DNA of 64,000 nt from Fundicoccus culcitae. GTDB lineage: Bacteria; Bacillota; Bacilli; Lactobacillales; Aerococcaceae. A model generated the notes under the pieces. The model saw only the letters and a program-made list of their open reading frames with translations, did not search any database and was not told the DNA's origin. Each line of letters begins with the position of its first letter. The stretch's first letter is position 1. The stretch spans positions 2,294,001 through 2,358,000 of the forward strand of contig NZ_CP102453.1 of assembly GCF_024661895.1 (NCBI RefSeq), in the 5' to 3' direction. The position numbers and the translations under genes are program-made. This document shows, one piece after another, positions 1 through 9,040 of the stretch.

Positions 1-89
1 CGAACAATGACACCCATGCACTAACAACTATTTTGAGAACGTCCATCGAATACGAAAAAAACCGCATGACACAATTCAATTAACCCCCT

Positions 90-101
90 AATAAATATCA
101 C
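90..101 (+). repeat. Copy of dispersed AATAAATATCAC motif
   Basis: One of five exact copies of a 12-mer seen in the window (others at 3012, 10646, 53381 and 55691). It lies just upstream of the first gene, whose Shine-Dalgarno site AAAGGAGC is at 112-119. The first 123 bases otherwise hold nothing recognisable. Confidence 0.5.
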
Positions 102-123
102 AATATAAAAAAAGGAGCCCATC

Positions 124-435
124 ATGGATTATCTAAAAGTTGAATTTTTTGTACCCCAAGAACACCTAGCAACCATTATTGAAGCCCTCAATCAAGCCGG
201 CTTCCTACGCGAAGGCAATTACGATTACTGCTACGCCTACACACCCGTCAAAGGCCACTTCCGCCCATTGGATAATGCGCAACCCTTTATCGGTCAAACC
301 AATGTGATTGAAGAGGTGGATGAAGTCAAAGTCGAATTTCGCATCGAAAGCCAGAATCAGACTCTCACTTTAGAACTAATCAAGCAGCACCACCCCTACG
401 AAGTACCCGTCATCAATTTTATGCGGTTGGTTTAA
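124..435 (+). CDS. NIF3-insert / CutA-like small protein
   Basis: A 103-residue protein resembling the PII/CutA-like domain that is inserted in NIF3/YqfO proteins and also occurs alone. Visible family signatures are the N-terminal strand with FVPQEH, the central GNYDYC, the GHFRPL segment followed by NPFIG-like QPFIG, the acidic EEVDEVKVEF strand, and the C-terminal HHPYEVPV. Such free-standing domains are thought to bind metal or small ligands; the exact role is unknown. Start is ATG at 124 behind AAAGGAGC. It appears monocistronic and is followed by a hairpin-repeat array. A decayed second copy lies at about 10739-10979. Confidence 0.8.
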   Translation: MDYLKVEFFVPQEHLATIIEALNQAGFLREGNYDYCYAYTPVKGHFRPLDNAQPFIGQTNVIEEVDEVKVEFRIESQNQTLTLELIKQHHPYEVPVINFMRLV

Positions 436-484
436 ACAAGTGCATAATAAAGCGCCTTAATACCAGCAAGTCTTATGATTTGCA

Positions 485-762
485 AAACGCGTATATGGAA
501 CTGATAAAACGCTATATGCGAATGCCAAACGCGTATATGGAAACCATAAAACGCTATATGCGAATGGCAACCGCATAGTAAGCCCTCAATGCCAAACGCA
601 TTATAGTAAACCTCAAATACTATAACGCGATTAACAACCGCATTATAGTAAACCCCAAATACTATAACGCGATTACCGAACGCATTATAGTAAACCCCAA
701 TTACTATAACGCGATTACCAAACGCATTATAGTAAATCCCAAATACTATAACGCGTTTCACA
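485..762. repeat. Tandem 42-bp hairpin repeat array (two subtypes)
   Basis: Two head units (485-526 and 527-568) carry CGCGTATA facing TATATGCG. After a short junction come four units, with CGCATTATAG starting at 597, 639, 681 and 723, an exact 42-bp period. Each of these contains TTATAGTA facing TACTATAA around a C-rich centre, so each unit can fold into a hairpin. An apparent 119-codon reading frame on the minus strand is only the repeat read through. No cas genes are near, and the palindromes lie within the units, so this is not a CRISPR array. It fills most of the gene-free stretch 436-1197. Confidence 0.85.
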
Positions 763-877
763 AATGGATTGAAAAATAAATAATTTACCAAGATAAAGTC
801 ATTAATACACCAAAAACGCGGTTGGTTACTTCCAACTTACCCACCCGCGCCCCACTAGCACCAGCCCCAACCAGCCC

Positions 878-1116
878 GCGCACACAAGAAGCGTCGTTTC
901 TTGTGTGCGCCTCAGTTCACGCTCACAACAACTGCCCCGATATGTGAGCGCCTCATCCCGCGCTCACAACAACTGCCCCGATATGTGAGCGCCTTATCCC
1001 GCGCTCACAACAACTGCCCCAATATGTGAGCGCCTCATCCCGCGCTCACAACAACCGCCCTAATATGTGTGCGCCTCATCCTGCGCTCACAACAACCGCC
1101 CCAATATGTGTGCGCC
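878..1116. repeat. Tandem 41-bp hairpin repeat array (GCTCACA type)
   Basis: The first element is a perfect 13-bp inverted repeat: GCGCACACAAGAA (878-890) against TTCTTGTGTGCGC (898-910). It is followed by about five copies of a 41-bp unit in which GCTCACA faces TGTGAGC across a CAACTGCCCC-rich loop. Later copies drift (TGTGTGC, CAACCGCC). The array ends just before the hyuA promoter. Sequence is unrelated to the array at 485-762, but unit size is nearly the same. Confidence 0.85.
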
Positions 1117-1128
1117 CCACCCCCCTCA

Positions 1129-1157
1129 TTGAATTCCCCCCCAATCCGCTATATAAT
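1129..1157 (+). promoter_or_regulatory. Promoter of hyuA-hyuB-cupin operon
   Basis: A -35 box TTGAAT (1129-1134) and a perfect -10 box TATAAT (1152-1157) are separated by 17 bp. The start codon lies 40 bp downstream, behind AGAGGA (1181-1186). Confidence 0.7.
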
Positions 1158-1197
1158 AAACCTAAAATGAAAATACCATGAGAGGAATTAACCAACC

Positions 1198-3252
1198 ATG
1201 AAATTAGCGACAGACATTGGGGGCACCTTCACCGATCTCGTCTACATCGATGATACAACCGGTCAAATACAGACACATAAAAGTGCCACCACACCAGCAG
1301 CCTACGAACAAGGCGTCTTAAACGCCATTCAAGAAGCGGGGCTCCTTAACAACGCTGACGTAGAGATATTTATTCATGGGACGACCGTTATTATTAACAC
1401 GCTCACGGAAAGAAAAGGCGTTAAAACGGGCCTAATCACCACCAAAGGATTCAAAGACGTCTTAGAAATCGGCAGGGGGAATCGACCAGACTTATTTAAT
1501 GTTAAATACCAAAAACCAAAGCCGTTCATTCCGCGCTACCTCAGACTAGAAGTGGACGAACGCCTCAACTATAAGGGGGACATTCTCACCCCGCTCGACG
1601 AACAACAAATCGACCAAGCCATCGCTCATTTTAAACGCGAAAAAGTGCAAGCCATCGCGGTTTCCTACCTGCATTCTTACATTAACCCGACGCATGAACA
1701 ACAAACCATCGAATGGATCAAAGCCAAGTGGCCGGAAGTAACAGTGACCGCTTCGCACGAGATTACCCGTGAGTGGCGCGAATACGAACGCACCAACACC
1801 ACGGCACTCAACGCCTATGTGAAACCCATCGCCAATTCTTACCTAGACAAATTAGACCAAGAACTCAACAATCACATCCAAGTCAAGCAAGAATTTGTGA
1901 TGCAATCCAACGGCGGTACGACCACCTTCGCAGACGCCAAAGAAACGCCCATCACCATGGTGGAATCAGGACCGGCCGCAGGGATTTATGGCGCCGCCGC
2001 CCTCGGCAAACTGATCAACGAAGAAAACCTCATCGCCTTTGACATCGGTGGCACCACCGCCAAAACGTCCCTCATCGAAAATGGGGAAGTCAAAATTTCA
2101 ACCGACTATGCTATCGAAAAAGACGACCGCCACGCTGGCTATCCAATCAAGGCGCCCGTGGTAGACATCGTCGAAATCGGCAACGGCGGGGGATCCATTG
2201 CTTGGCTCGACTCGGCCAACGCGCTCCACGTCGGACCGCAATCCGCCGGCGCGACACCGGGTCCCATCGCCTACAACCTTGGCGGCACCCAGCCGACCAC
2301 AACCGATGCCAACCTTTACACCGGCCGCCTGAGCGCTAAAAACTTTAACTACGATGTCGACATGGACAAAGTCAAAGCGGGCATCGACCAAACCATCACC
2401 CAGCCGCTCAAGCTAACCACCGAGGAAGCCGCCCTTGGCATTATTCGCCTGGCTAATTCCAACATGCTCAACGCCATAAAACTCGTTTCCATCCGTAAAG
2501 GCCACGATCCCAAAGATTTCGCCCTAATCGCCTTTGGTGGCGGGGGTTCCATGCACGCGCCAGCCCTAGCCTTGGAACTAGGCATCAACAAAGTCATCGT
2601 GCCCATTGCCTCGTCCGTTTTTGCCGCTTGGGGCATGCTCTTAACCGACCTGCGCCAGGACTATATCCAAACCAATATCCAGTCGCTCAATACCATCGAC
2701 CCGAACACATTCACCACCAACTGGCAACAAATGGAAACCCAAGCGGCCAACAATTTCGCGCAACAAAACATCGACGCCGACACCCTGAACTACCAATACT
2801 TTTTGGATATGCGCTATGCCGGCCAAGAGCACACCGTGAAAGTGCCCGTCGCCAACCCGACCCTTGACGCCCACCAGCGCGCGACCATCATGGAAGACTT
2901 CGCGTCCCTCCATGAAAAGACCTATACCTTTAAATTACCGGACCACGCCTGTGAGATTGTGAATTACCATCTGTCTGCCACCGCGCCAACCCAAAAACCG
3001 CAACTCCTCGAAATAAATATCACTGCGCCTCTTGCAGAGGCATTTATTGAAGAGCGCCCGGTTTACTTTGAAGACGCCGGCTGGGTTAACACCCCCATCT
3101 ATGACCGTGCGACACTGCCAACGAACGAAACCTTAGCCGGTCCCGTGATTATCGAAGAACCCACGTCGTCGACCGTCGTTTACCGCGGACAAAATATCCA
3201 TAAAGATAAGTACGGCAATTTAGTGATAGAAAGGGCTGAAAACAATGACTAA
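1198..3252 (+). CDS. hyuA: Hydantoinase/oxoprolinase subunit A (HyuA family)
   Basis: 684 residues, full length for the HyuA/HydA family of ATP-dependent N-methylhydantoinases and 5-oxoprolinases. The N-terminal hydantoinase/oxoprolinase domain starts with the sugar-kinase-like phosphate loop TDIGGTFTD (residues 5-13) and has HGTTVIINTLTERKG near residue 60. The central ATPase domain has SGPAAGI and a second phosphate loop FDIGGTTAKTS near residue 280, followed by GFGGGGSMHAP-like GGGGSMHAP. The protein works with HyuB; the next start overlaps this stop by 8 bp. No racemase or hydantoin permease is adjacent, so the substrate (hydantoin, 5-oxoproline or another lactam) is not known. Base composition is clearly GC-richer than the eut island. 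Residues 605-609 overlap a copy of the dispersed 15-mer. Confidence 0.88.
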   Translation: MKLATDIGGTFTDLVYIDDTTGQIQTHKSATTPAAYEQGVLNAIQEAGLLNNADVEIFIHGTTVIINTLTERKGVKTGLITTKGFKDVLEIGRGNRPDLFNVKYQKPKPFIPRYLRLEVDERLNYKGDILTPLDEQQIDQAIAHFKREKVQAIAVSYLHSYINPTHEQQTIEWIKAKWPEVTVTASHEITREWREYERTNTTALNAYVKPIANSYLDKLDQELNNHIQVKQEFVMQSNGGTTTFADAKETPITMVESGPAAGIYGAAALGKLINEENLIAFDIGGTTAKTSLIENGEVKISTDYAIEKDDRHAGYPIKAPVVDIVEIGNGGGSIAWLDSANALHVGPQSAGATPGPIAYNLGGTQPTTTDANLYTGRLSAKNFNYDVDMDKVKAGIDQTITQPLKLTTEEAALGIIRLANSNMLNAIKLVSIRKGHDPKDFALIAFGGGGSMHAPALALELGINKVIVPIASSVFAAWGMLLTDLRQDYIQTNIQSLNTIDPNTFTTNWQQMETQAANNFAQQNIDADTLNYQYFLDMRYAGQEHTVKVPVANPTLDAHQRATIMEDFASLHEKTYTFKLPDHACEIVNYHLSATAPTQKPQLLEINITAPLAEAFIEERPVYFEDAGWVNTPIYDRATLPTNETLAGPVIIEEPTSSTVVYRGQNIHKDKYGNLVIERAENND
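3012..3026 (+). repeat. Copy of dispersed AATAAATATCACTGC motif
   Basis: Exact 15-base copy lying inside the hyuA coding sequence, which shows the motif is tolerated in coding as well as intergenic DNA. Identical 15-mers are at 10646 and 55691. Confidence 0.6.
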
Positions 3253-4978
3253 AACCACACCAACCGATCCATTTACATTAGAAATCATCAAAAATGCCTT
3301 GCATTCCATTGGCGATGAAATGTTTGTCACCACCGCTCGCACTTCCATGAGCACCATTATTTATGAAACCCTCGATTACGCTTCCGGCCTTTTGGATGCG
3401 CAGGGGAATTTATTAACACAGGGAAATGGGATTACGGGCTTTATCGGTATGTTGACCTTTATGGTCAAAGAAACGCTCGCCAAATTCCCGGGCGACACAC
3501 TCAAAGAAGGCGACTTGATTATCATCAACGACCCCTATCAAGGTGGCGGATCACATTTATCAGACGTCGGCCTAGTGCTGCCGATTTTTTACCACAACAA
3601 ACTCATTGGTTTTGCGGCCAACAAAGCCCACTGGACCGAAGTTGGCGGTAAAGATCCCGGTTCCTTCACCAACAATTCCACCGATATTTATCAGGAAGGC
3701 TTGCAATTTTCCTGCATCAAACTCTTTAACCAAGGCGTGATCAACGATGCGGTCGTGGATATCATCCGCTCAAACGTCCGCTTTCCCGACCAATCCATTG
3801 GCGATATGTGGGCCCAAATCGCCGGTTTGCGCATTGGCGAAAAACGCCTCATTGAATTGCACCAAAAATATTCCTCAGCCACCATGGAGGAAGCTATCAA
3901 CAACCTGTTGGATCACGGCGAAAGCCTGGCGCGCCAAGCCATCAAAGACCTACCCAACGGCACTTACACCGCCCATGAATACATCGACAGTGACGGCCTT
4001 GGCCACGGCCCCTTCCTCGTTCAAGTAAATATCACCATTGACGATCAGGATGTTACCTTTGATTTTAGTGGCACCGCCGACCAAGTGCCCGGTCCAATCA
4101 ATCTGACGGCTTCAGGTTTAGAAGCCGCTGTCCGTGCCATGTTCCTATCGATTACCGTCCCTGATGAAGATGTTAATGATGGCATTTTCCGACCAATGAA
4201 AATTGTGACCCAACCCAAAACCATTGTCTCGGCTGAAAGACCCGTGCCGGTGTCCAATTACTTTATTACCTTTTTAGAAGTGGTCAATATTATCCAAAAA
4301 GCCCTGGTCGATGTTCTACCTCACCGCCTCATTGCCGGTCACTACGCAGCCGTGTCCTCCGTTGTATTAGGCGGCACGCATCCCGACAGCGGTCAGTCTT
4401 TTATGTTGGTTGAACCAACTACCGGAGGCTGGGGTGCAGCAATCGATAATGACGGACAATCCGGACAGTTTTGTTATGGCAATGGGGAAACCTATAATGT
4501 CCCAGTTGAAGTGGCTGAAACCCGTTATGGTATTTTAGTGGAAGAATATGCCTTGCGGACGGATGATACCGCGGCAGGTGCTGGTAAATATATTGGTGGC
4601 CGTGGCACCGTGCGTTCTTACCGGGCCCTCAATGATCTACAATCGGTCACCGTCACCTTTGGGCACCACTTGTCCAAACCTTGGGGTGTGGATGGTGGAT
4701 TTGAAGGCAATTCCAACGATGCCTATATTCAACGCGCCAACGGCGACGTCTATGGACCATTCGGTATGGAAAACCATACCTTGAACACCAACGATGTCGT
4801 CATCTTGAAAACCGGAACAGGCGGTGGGAACGGCAACCCGCACCAACGTCCAGCCGAACAAGTTGCCCTAGATGTTAAAAATGGCTATTATTCTGTGAAA
4901 GTGGCAGCGGAAACCTTTGGCGTCCAAGTGGATCCTGATACCTTTGACTTTGAAGAATTAGCCGTGCGTAAAGGTTAG
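3245..4978 (+). CDS. hyuB: Hydantoinase/oxoprolinase subunit B (HyuB family)
   Basis: 577 residues, typical of HyuB/HydB. It opens with DPFTLEIIKNALHSIGDEM, the standard family start, and carries NDPYQGGGSHLSDVGL near residue 95, a metal-site-like region, and a C-terminal GTGGGNGNP segment near residue 550. It is the partner of HyuA in ATP-driven lactam or cyclic-imide hydrolysis. The ATG at 3245 overlaps the hyuA stop by 8 bp, indicating translational coupling. A cupin gene follows after 7 bp. The actual substrate cannot be read from sequence. Confidence 0.88.
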   Translation: MTKTTPTDPFTLEIIKNALHSIGDEMFVTTARTSMSTIIYETLDYASGLLDAQGNLLTQGNGITGFIGMLTFMVKETLAKFPGDTLKEGDLIIINDPYQGGGSHLSDVGLVLPIFYHNKLIGFAANKAHWTEVGGKDPGSFTNNSTDIYQEGLQFSCIKLFNQGVINDAVVDIIRSNVRFPDQSIGDMWAQIAGLRIGEKRLIELHQKYSSATMEEAINNLLDHGESLARQAIKDLPNGTYTAHEYIDSDGLGHGPFLVQVNITIDDQDVTFDFSGTADQVPGPINLTASGLEAAVRAMFLSITVPDEDVNDGIFRPMKIVTQPKTIVSAERPVPVSNYFITFLEVVNIIQKALVDVLPHRLIAGHYAAVSSVVLGGTHPDSGQSFMLVEPTTGGWGAAIDNDGQSGQFCYGNGETYNVPVEVAETRYGILVEEYALRTDDTAAGAGKYIGGRGTVRSYRALNDLQSVTVTFGHHLSKPWGVDGGFEGNSNDAYIQRANGDVYGPFGMENHTLNTNDVVILKTGTGGGNGNPHQRPAEQVALDVKNGYYSVKVAAETFGVQVDPDTFDFEELAVRKG

Positions 4979-4985
4979 GTGCCAC

Positions 4986-5300
4986 ATGGAAATCAAACAC
5001 ACAGATTTTAACCGCGATACACTCAATCAACGCATGCACCTTTACGAAAAAGGACAAACGAAAGTCAAGATGGGACATGTGATTATCCCTACCGGCGCAC
5101 GTTTTCCCGCTACAGCATCTAAATCCAACCCCGAAGAGGAGTTTTCCTACTTAGTCAAAGGCAAACTCATCGGTGAAATCGAAGACCAAGCCTTCACCAT
5201 GACAGCCGGCGACTTCATTCATATTCCCGCCGGTCACCAACAATGGTGCCAAAATGTTGGGGATGAAGAAGTGTATATTGTGTATACCTTGGTAGAGTAA
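4986..5300 (+). CDS. Small cupin-domain protein
   Basis: 104-residue single-domain cupin. The first cupin motif is recognisable in PEEEFSYLVKGKLIGEIEDQ and the second in AGDFIHIPAGHQQWCQN, with a histidine before the GHQ segment as a possible metal ligand. It is the third gene of the hyuA-hyuB operon (7 bp after hyuB, before a terminator), so it may act on or sense the same substrate. Its reaction is unknown. Confidence 0.8.
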   Translation: MEIKHTDFNRDTLNQRMHLYEKGQTKVKMGHVIIPTGARFPATASKSNPEEEFSYLVKGKLIGEIEDQAFTMTAGDFIHIPAGHQQWCQNVGDEEVYIVYTLVE

Positions 5301-5318
5301 GCCAACCCAAAAAAACAA

Positions 5319-5357
5319 AAAAGAGGCGGTAAGCACTAAACATGCTCCGCCTCTTTT
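5319..5357 (+). terminator. Terminator of hyuAB-cupin operon
   Basis: Perfect 11-bp inverted repeat AAAAGAGGCGG (5319-5329) against CCGCCTCTTTT (5347-5357), followed by GTTTT. The preceding A-run could also allow use from the opposite strand. The rest of 5360-5569 holds nothing recognised. Confidence 0.85.
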
Positions 5358-5569
5358 GTTTTACGAATATACTTATATTAATATAACTAGCTGCATTTTT
5401 GTGGAATAGAGACACGACCATATCAATAGGTGGTGTCTAGGAGGCAAGTCACTTTTTAAGTAGGGTAAATAATTCTTCCCTAAATGATATAACAAAAGCC
5501 CCCAAATAAGTTCATTCAAAAAATAAATACGTCTGCTACAAAGACAATTAGCCCATCAAAGTCTAACCC

Positions 5570-5884
5570 TTACTTCTTTTTCTTAGCATCCGGTAGTTCA
5601 TCATACATCACATGTATCAAACCACTCAAAAATGCTTTATCATCAATCTCACTAACCAATAGCATTTCCTTCGCGCCATCATAGGGTAACTCATACTCAG
5701 CATTCGGCAAATAATCTATGGCTGATTGAACAGGTTTTACAAGAAATCGATTGTCATAAACTCCACCAATAATTTTACCGCGATAATAAAGGATATATTC
5801 ACCCATCATTGCACGATAAGTAATGACATCTAGTTCAGATAATTGTTCTAATATAAACTCTAAATAGTCTTTGCTCGATTCCAT
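5570..5884 (-). CDS. TfoX N-terminal domain protein
   Basis: 104 residues matching the stand-alone TfoX/Sxy N-terminal domain: an N-terminal helix (SKDYLEFILEQLSEL), the MMGEYILYYRGKIIGGVYDNRFLVK sheet region, then YELPYDGAKEMLLVSEIDD. Sxy-type full-length proteins are competence regulators in Gammaproteobacteria, but the small Gram-positive forms have no proven function. ATG at 5884 is chosen because AAAAGGAG sits 8 bp before it; a GTG nine bases further upstream would overlap the ribosome site. A decayed relative of this gene with its flanking DNA lies at 39002-39234. Confidence 0.78.
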   Translation of the reverse strand: MESSKDYLEFILEQLSELDVITYRAMMGEYILYYRGKIIGGVYDNRFLVKPVQSAIDYLPNAEYELPYDGAKEMLLVSEIDDKAFLSGLIHVMYDELPDAKKKK

Positions 5885-5983
5885 GATTAACACTCCTTTT
5901 GATCTATTTTATCACTAAAAGAGCACACTAATCATCCATAGTACTCGATCTGGATAAGTAAAACGTCTAAGAAATACAATTAA

Positions 5984-6026
5984 AAACACCCAATAAACCT
6001 TACATCTGAAGGTTTTATGGGTGTTT
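5984..6026 (-). terminator. Terminator between dehydrogenase and tfoX-like gene
   Basis: Imperfect stem AACACCCA..AAACCTT facing AAGGTTT..TGGGTGTT. On the minus strand it is followed by a T-rich tail (TTTTTAATTG), so it ends transcripts of the dehydrogenase at 6073-7098. Related hairpins occur at 38691-38735 and 39321-39353. Confidence 0.75.
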
Positions 6027-6072
6027 ATTAAGAATTAATTCATACCGATTATATCGGCACTATCCCAAACAA

Positions 6073-7098
6073 TTATAAATCATAATCAATCACGACTTTA
6101 ATCGATTGACTCGTATCTGAAGCAATTTCAAGGGCTTCTTTAGCTTGGCTTTGTGGGTATTTTTGAGTAATAATGCTCGTTATTTTAGTCTTACCATCAC
6201 TCAGAATTTGAATGGCTTCTTTGATATCATTGGTGTTATACATAAAAGAACCAACTATTTTTTGTTCTCCCCACATCAAATCTTTGAAATTAACTAAATT
6301 ATCTTTATGATGACTCGCTACTACTGAAAGATAAGCGCCGTTTTTAGCAAGGTTACTATAACTTTGGTAGATTGTAGGAGCTCCTGCACAATCAATATAA
6401 ACGTCCGCATCAGAAACACTTCCTCGTATCATTGAAAAACTCTCACCAAAATGCCCAATCAAAAAGTCGTTGAATTCACTATCCGTACTGGTTAAGTAAG
6501 TCGTTGCACCTAGTTCTTCGGCTGTCTTCAATCGTTTTGGATCAATATCAGTAAGAACTGGATTTTTAACGCCACTTGCTATAACACCCGTTAAAGCACT
6601 GAGACCAATTGTACCAGAACCAAAAATCACAACTTTTGAATCAGCTGTAACATTGGGAATGTTTTTCCCATGGATTCCCACACTAAAAGGTTCAATAAGT
6701 ACAGCATCGTCATACGATAAATTATCAGGGAGCATAAATAGATTGAAATCTAATTTTGCATCATGAACTAGAACATATTCTGAAAAAGCGCCACCGCGGT
6801 GTTTAGTGTCCATTCTCTGGAAATATTGTGGATTCACAAAGACACGATCTCCCTCTTTAAATTGAGATACGTCTTTACCTAGACTGACAATTTCTCCTAC
6901 CATTTCATGACCGAACTCATCACCGGCTTGGATACTAGCATGCTCGCCCCCATACTTATATGCGGCAACATCAGTCCCACAAATTCCAGCTTTTTTAACC
7001 TTAACAAGGACATCTCCACCTTCAGGGGTAGGGACAGGTTTCATAGTTAAATCAACATCACGAATGCCATTAAATATCACCGATTGCATTTCTTTCAC
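6073..7098 (-). CDS. Zinc-dependent medium-chain dehydrogenase
   Basis: 341 residues of the medium-chain alcohol/polyol dehydrogenase family. The catalytic-zinc domain has CGTDVAAY (Cys near residue 41) and GHEMVGEIVSLGKDV (His-Glu near 64-65); the Rossmann fold has VVIFGSGTIGLSAL near residue 167, and an Asp after the second strand (LTDIDPKRL) suggests NAD. The four-cysteine structural-zinc lobe typical of many relatives is absent. The nearest relatives I recall are sorbitol, threonine or sugar-phosphate dehydrogenases; the substrate is unknown. The start is GTG at 7098, 7 bp after AGGAGG; the internal ATG at 7089 is worse placed. A hairpin follows the gene. Confidence 0.82.
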   Translation of the reverse strand: MKEMQSVIFNGIRDVDLTMKPVPTPEGGDVLVKVKKAGICGTDVAAYKYGGEHASIQAGDEFGHEMVGEIVSLGKDVSQFKEGDRVFVNPQYFQRMDTKHRGGAFSEYVLVHDAKLDFNLFMLPDNLSYDDAVLIEPFSVGIHGKNIPNVTADSKVVIFGSGTIGLSALTGVIASGVKNPVLTDIDPKRLKTAEELGATTYLTSTDSEFNDFLIGHFGESFSMIRGSVSDADVYIDCAGAPTIYQSYSNLAKNGAYLSVVASHHKDNLVNFKDLMWGEQKIVGSFMYNTNDIKEAIQILSDGKTKITSIITQKYPQSQAKEALEIASDTSQSIKVVIDYDL

Positions 7099-7263
7099 AA
7101 AAATTCCTCCTTTATAGTGACTTCAGCAAAAAAGATACGTTAGAATAAGTGTAACATAAGAATAAAGCACATTCAATTTATCAATAAAACCACTACAAAC
7201 AATTGCTTTTTCCTTAATGAAAATTATTAAAAATAAATAATTCCAATACTGTTTTTATTATTG

Positions 7264-7797
7264 CTAGTTTAGTGGTTTGATCGGATCAGGTAGTAATCGA
7301 TAAATCAACTGACCAATCCATTTCGCTGGTTGTTTAAAATTGTCCTTAATCCATTGATTAACAATCGCAACCGAACCACTACTAATGAAAACAAGCAAAG
7401 AAGACTTCTCATCATTATCATTAGAATAATTCGCTAAAGCATCAGACTGATATTGATTGAAATAGTCGATAGTATATTGATAGACAAAATTTGTAAAAGA
7501 ATTCTGACCTTCACTTTTTGCAACATGCTTAAAATAGACAGAATGATTTTGCATATACTCTAAAGTTTGAATAATGATTTCTTGGTTATTCTCACCATAA
7601 ACGTCTATTAGTTGATCCACCTTATATGTGTACGCATAATTCATCACTTCATACTTATCTTTAAAATGGCGGTAAAAAGTGGCACGGCTATACCCACTTT
7701 TCAATGTGATATCTTTCACGGTAATATCTTCAAAAGATTTATGATTTAGTAAATCGCTTAATGCAGTGCAAATATCTATTCTAGCCTGTGTTGACAT
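7264..7797 (-). CDS. TetR-family transcriptional regulator
   Basis: 177 residues. The N-terminal TetR helix-turn-helix is plain: FEDITVKDITLKSGYSRATFYRHFKDKYE (about residues 19-47). The C-terminal half resembles the TetR_C domains of Firmicutes DhaS-like regulators. ATG at 7797 follows GAGGTGAAC. It is divergent from the flavin oxidoreductase at 7915 and upstream of the dehydrogenase on the same strand, so it most likely controls one or both. Confidence 0.85.
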   Translation of the reverse strand: MSTQARIDICTALSDLLNHKSFEDITVKDITLKSGYSRATFYRHFKDKYEVMNYAYTYKVDQLIDVYGENNQEIIIQTLEYMQNHSVYFKHVAKSEGQNSFTNFVYQYTIDYFNQYQSDALANYSNDNDEKSSLLVFISSGSVAIVNQWIKDNFKQPAKWIGQLIYRLLPDPIKPLN

Positions 7798-7821
7798 TAA
7801 AGTTCACCTCAAAAGTAATTT

Positions 7822-7835
7822 TATCATAAATGATA
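7822..7835. promoter_or_regulatory. Candidate TetR operator
   Basis: Inverted repeat TATCAT-AA-ATGATA in the 117-bp divergent spacer, 25 bp ahead of the tetR-type start codon. A second, weaker dyad GTGA-N6-TCAC follows immediately at about 7842-7855. Placement suits autoregulation and control of the divergent gene. Confidence 0.45.
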
Positions 7836-7914
7836 CAATTTGTGAATATTGTCACTTACTTTCCACCTTACTTTTTGTTTAAATTAATGTATAAACTTTT
7901 AGGAGGAAATATAC

Positions 7915-9033
7915 ATGTCATTAACAGATTCATTAACATTTAATAATGGAGCTACTGTCACAAACCGTCTAGTAATGCCGCCAATGATTACTTTCCACGC
8001 TAATGAGGATGGAACCGTCTCACAAACAACTTTAGATTACTATGGCGCACGTTCAAACGTTGCAGGTATGATTATTGTAGAAGCTTGTTCTGTCACTGAA
8101 ACAGGTAAGGGTGTCCCTTTTCAAATTGGTGTTTATGACGATAAATTCATACCAGGCTTAAAACAATTAGCTCAAACACTCAAAAAAGATGGCAACAAAG
8201 CCATTGTACAATTACAGCATGCAGGTCGTGAATCAGGAGAAGCTTACAAATTATTCAATGAAGCACATGCACCAAGCGCTTTTGATATGGAATTCCTAGG
8301 CTATCCTGTAAAAGAGTTAACCAACGAACAGATTGAATCAATTATCGAAGATTTCGGTCAAGCGACACGCCGTTTGATGGAAGCAGGTTTCGATGGCGTT
8401 GAGATTCATGGTGCTAACCATTACCTCTTACAACAATTCTTTTCAGAATATTCTAACCGCCGCACGGATAATTGGGGTGGAAGCCTTGAAAAACGCATGA
8501 AGTTCCCTCTAGCAGTAGTGAAGGAAGTTTGCCGTGTCGTTGAAGAAAGTGGTCGCAAAGACTTTATTATTGGCTACCGCATCTCTCCTGAAGAAATTCA
8601 TGAAGAAAACTTTGGCTATTCATACAAGGAATCAACTCAATTAATTGACGCCGTCCTAGCCTACCCGCTCGATTATATTCACTTATCCCTAATGACTCAA
8701 TATGACCAAAAAGCAACCAACTCAGATCGGACATATAGCGAGCTTTTCAAAGAGGTCATTGCAGATCGGGCTAAACTCATTATTGTTTCCAATGTCTTCT
8801 CTCAAACGGATGCTGAAAAAGCCTTAGAGTATGGGGACCTAGTAGGAATCGGTCGTGCCTCTTTAATTGACCCTGAATTCGGTAAGAAAATCATTGAAAA
8901 TCGTGGCGATGAAATTGTTTCAACATTAACTCAAGCACAATTCGACAAAGCCAAATGGCCACCTGTCTTAAGCCAAATGTACAAATCCGGCAACTATCCT
9001 TTACCACCGATGCCAGGCATTGAAACCATTTAA
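7915..9033 (+). CDS. NADH:flavin oxidoreductase (Old Yellow Enzyme family)
   Basis: 372 residues. It has the TIM-barrel OYE signatures: NRLVMPPM near residue 18, QLQHAGRES near 100, the catalytic-type pair in GVEIHGANHYLLQQFFS near 162, the SNRRTDNWGGS substrate/FMN segment near 180, and GIGRASLIDPE for the FMN phosphate near 305. Family members reduce activated C=C bonds with FMN. ATG at 7915 follows TAGGAGGAAAT. It lacks the C-terminal iron-sulfur/FAD extension of 2,4-dienoyl-CoA reductases. A second member is encoded at 26820 inside the eut island. Confidence 0.87.
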   Translation: MSLTDSLTFNNGATVTNRLVMPPMITFHANEDGTVSQTTLDYYGARSNVAGMIIVEACSVTETGKGVPFQIGVYDDKFIPGLKQLAQTLKKDGNKAIVQLQHAGRESGEAYKLFNEAHAPSAFDMEFLGYPVKELTNEQIESIIEDFGQATRRLMEAGFDGVEIHGANHYLLQQFFSEYSNRRTDNWGGSLEKRMKFPLAVVKEVCRVVEESGRKDFIIGYRISPEEIHEENFGYSYKESTQLIDAVLAYPLDYIHLSLMTQYDQKATNSDRTYSELFKEVIADRAKLIIVSNVFSQTDAEKALEYGDLVGIGRASLIDPEFGKKIIENRGDEIVSTLTQAQFDKAKWPPVLSQMYKSGNYPLPPMPGIETI

Positions 9034-9040
9034 AACCACC

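Noticed and set aside
432-791. A 119-codon open frame on the minus strand with repeated YYNAFG-type segments
   Set aside because: It is a translation of the 42-bp repeat array (42 is a multiple of three, so the frame stays open) and has no convincing ribosome site.
485-1116. Possible CRISPR arrays
   Set aside because: Units are continuous tandem copies without unique spacers, and no cas genes are present.
5570-5884. TfoX-N protein together with the repeated 15-mer as a DNA-uptake system
   Set aside because: No competence machinery is in the window and the small TfoX-N proteins have no proven role; the link would be guesswork.
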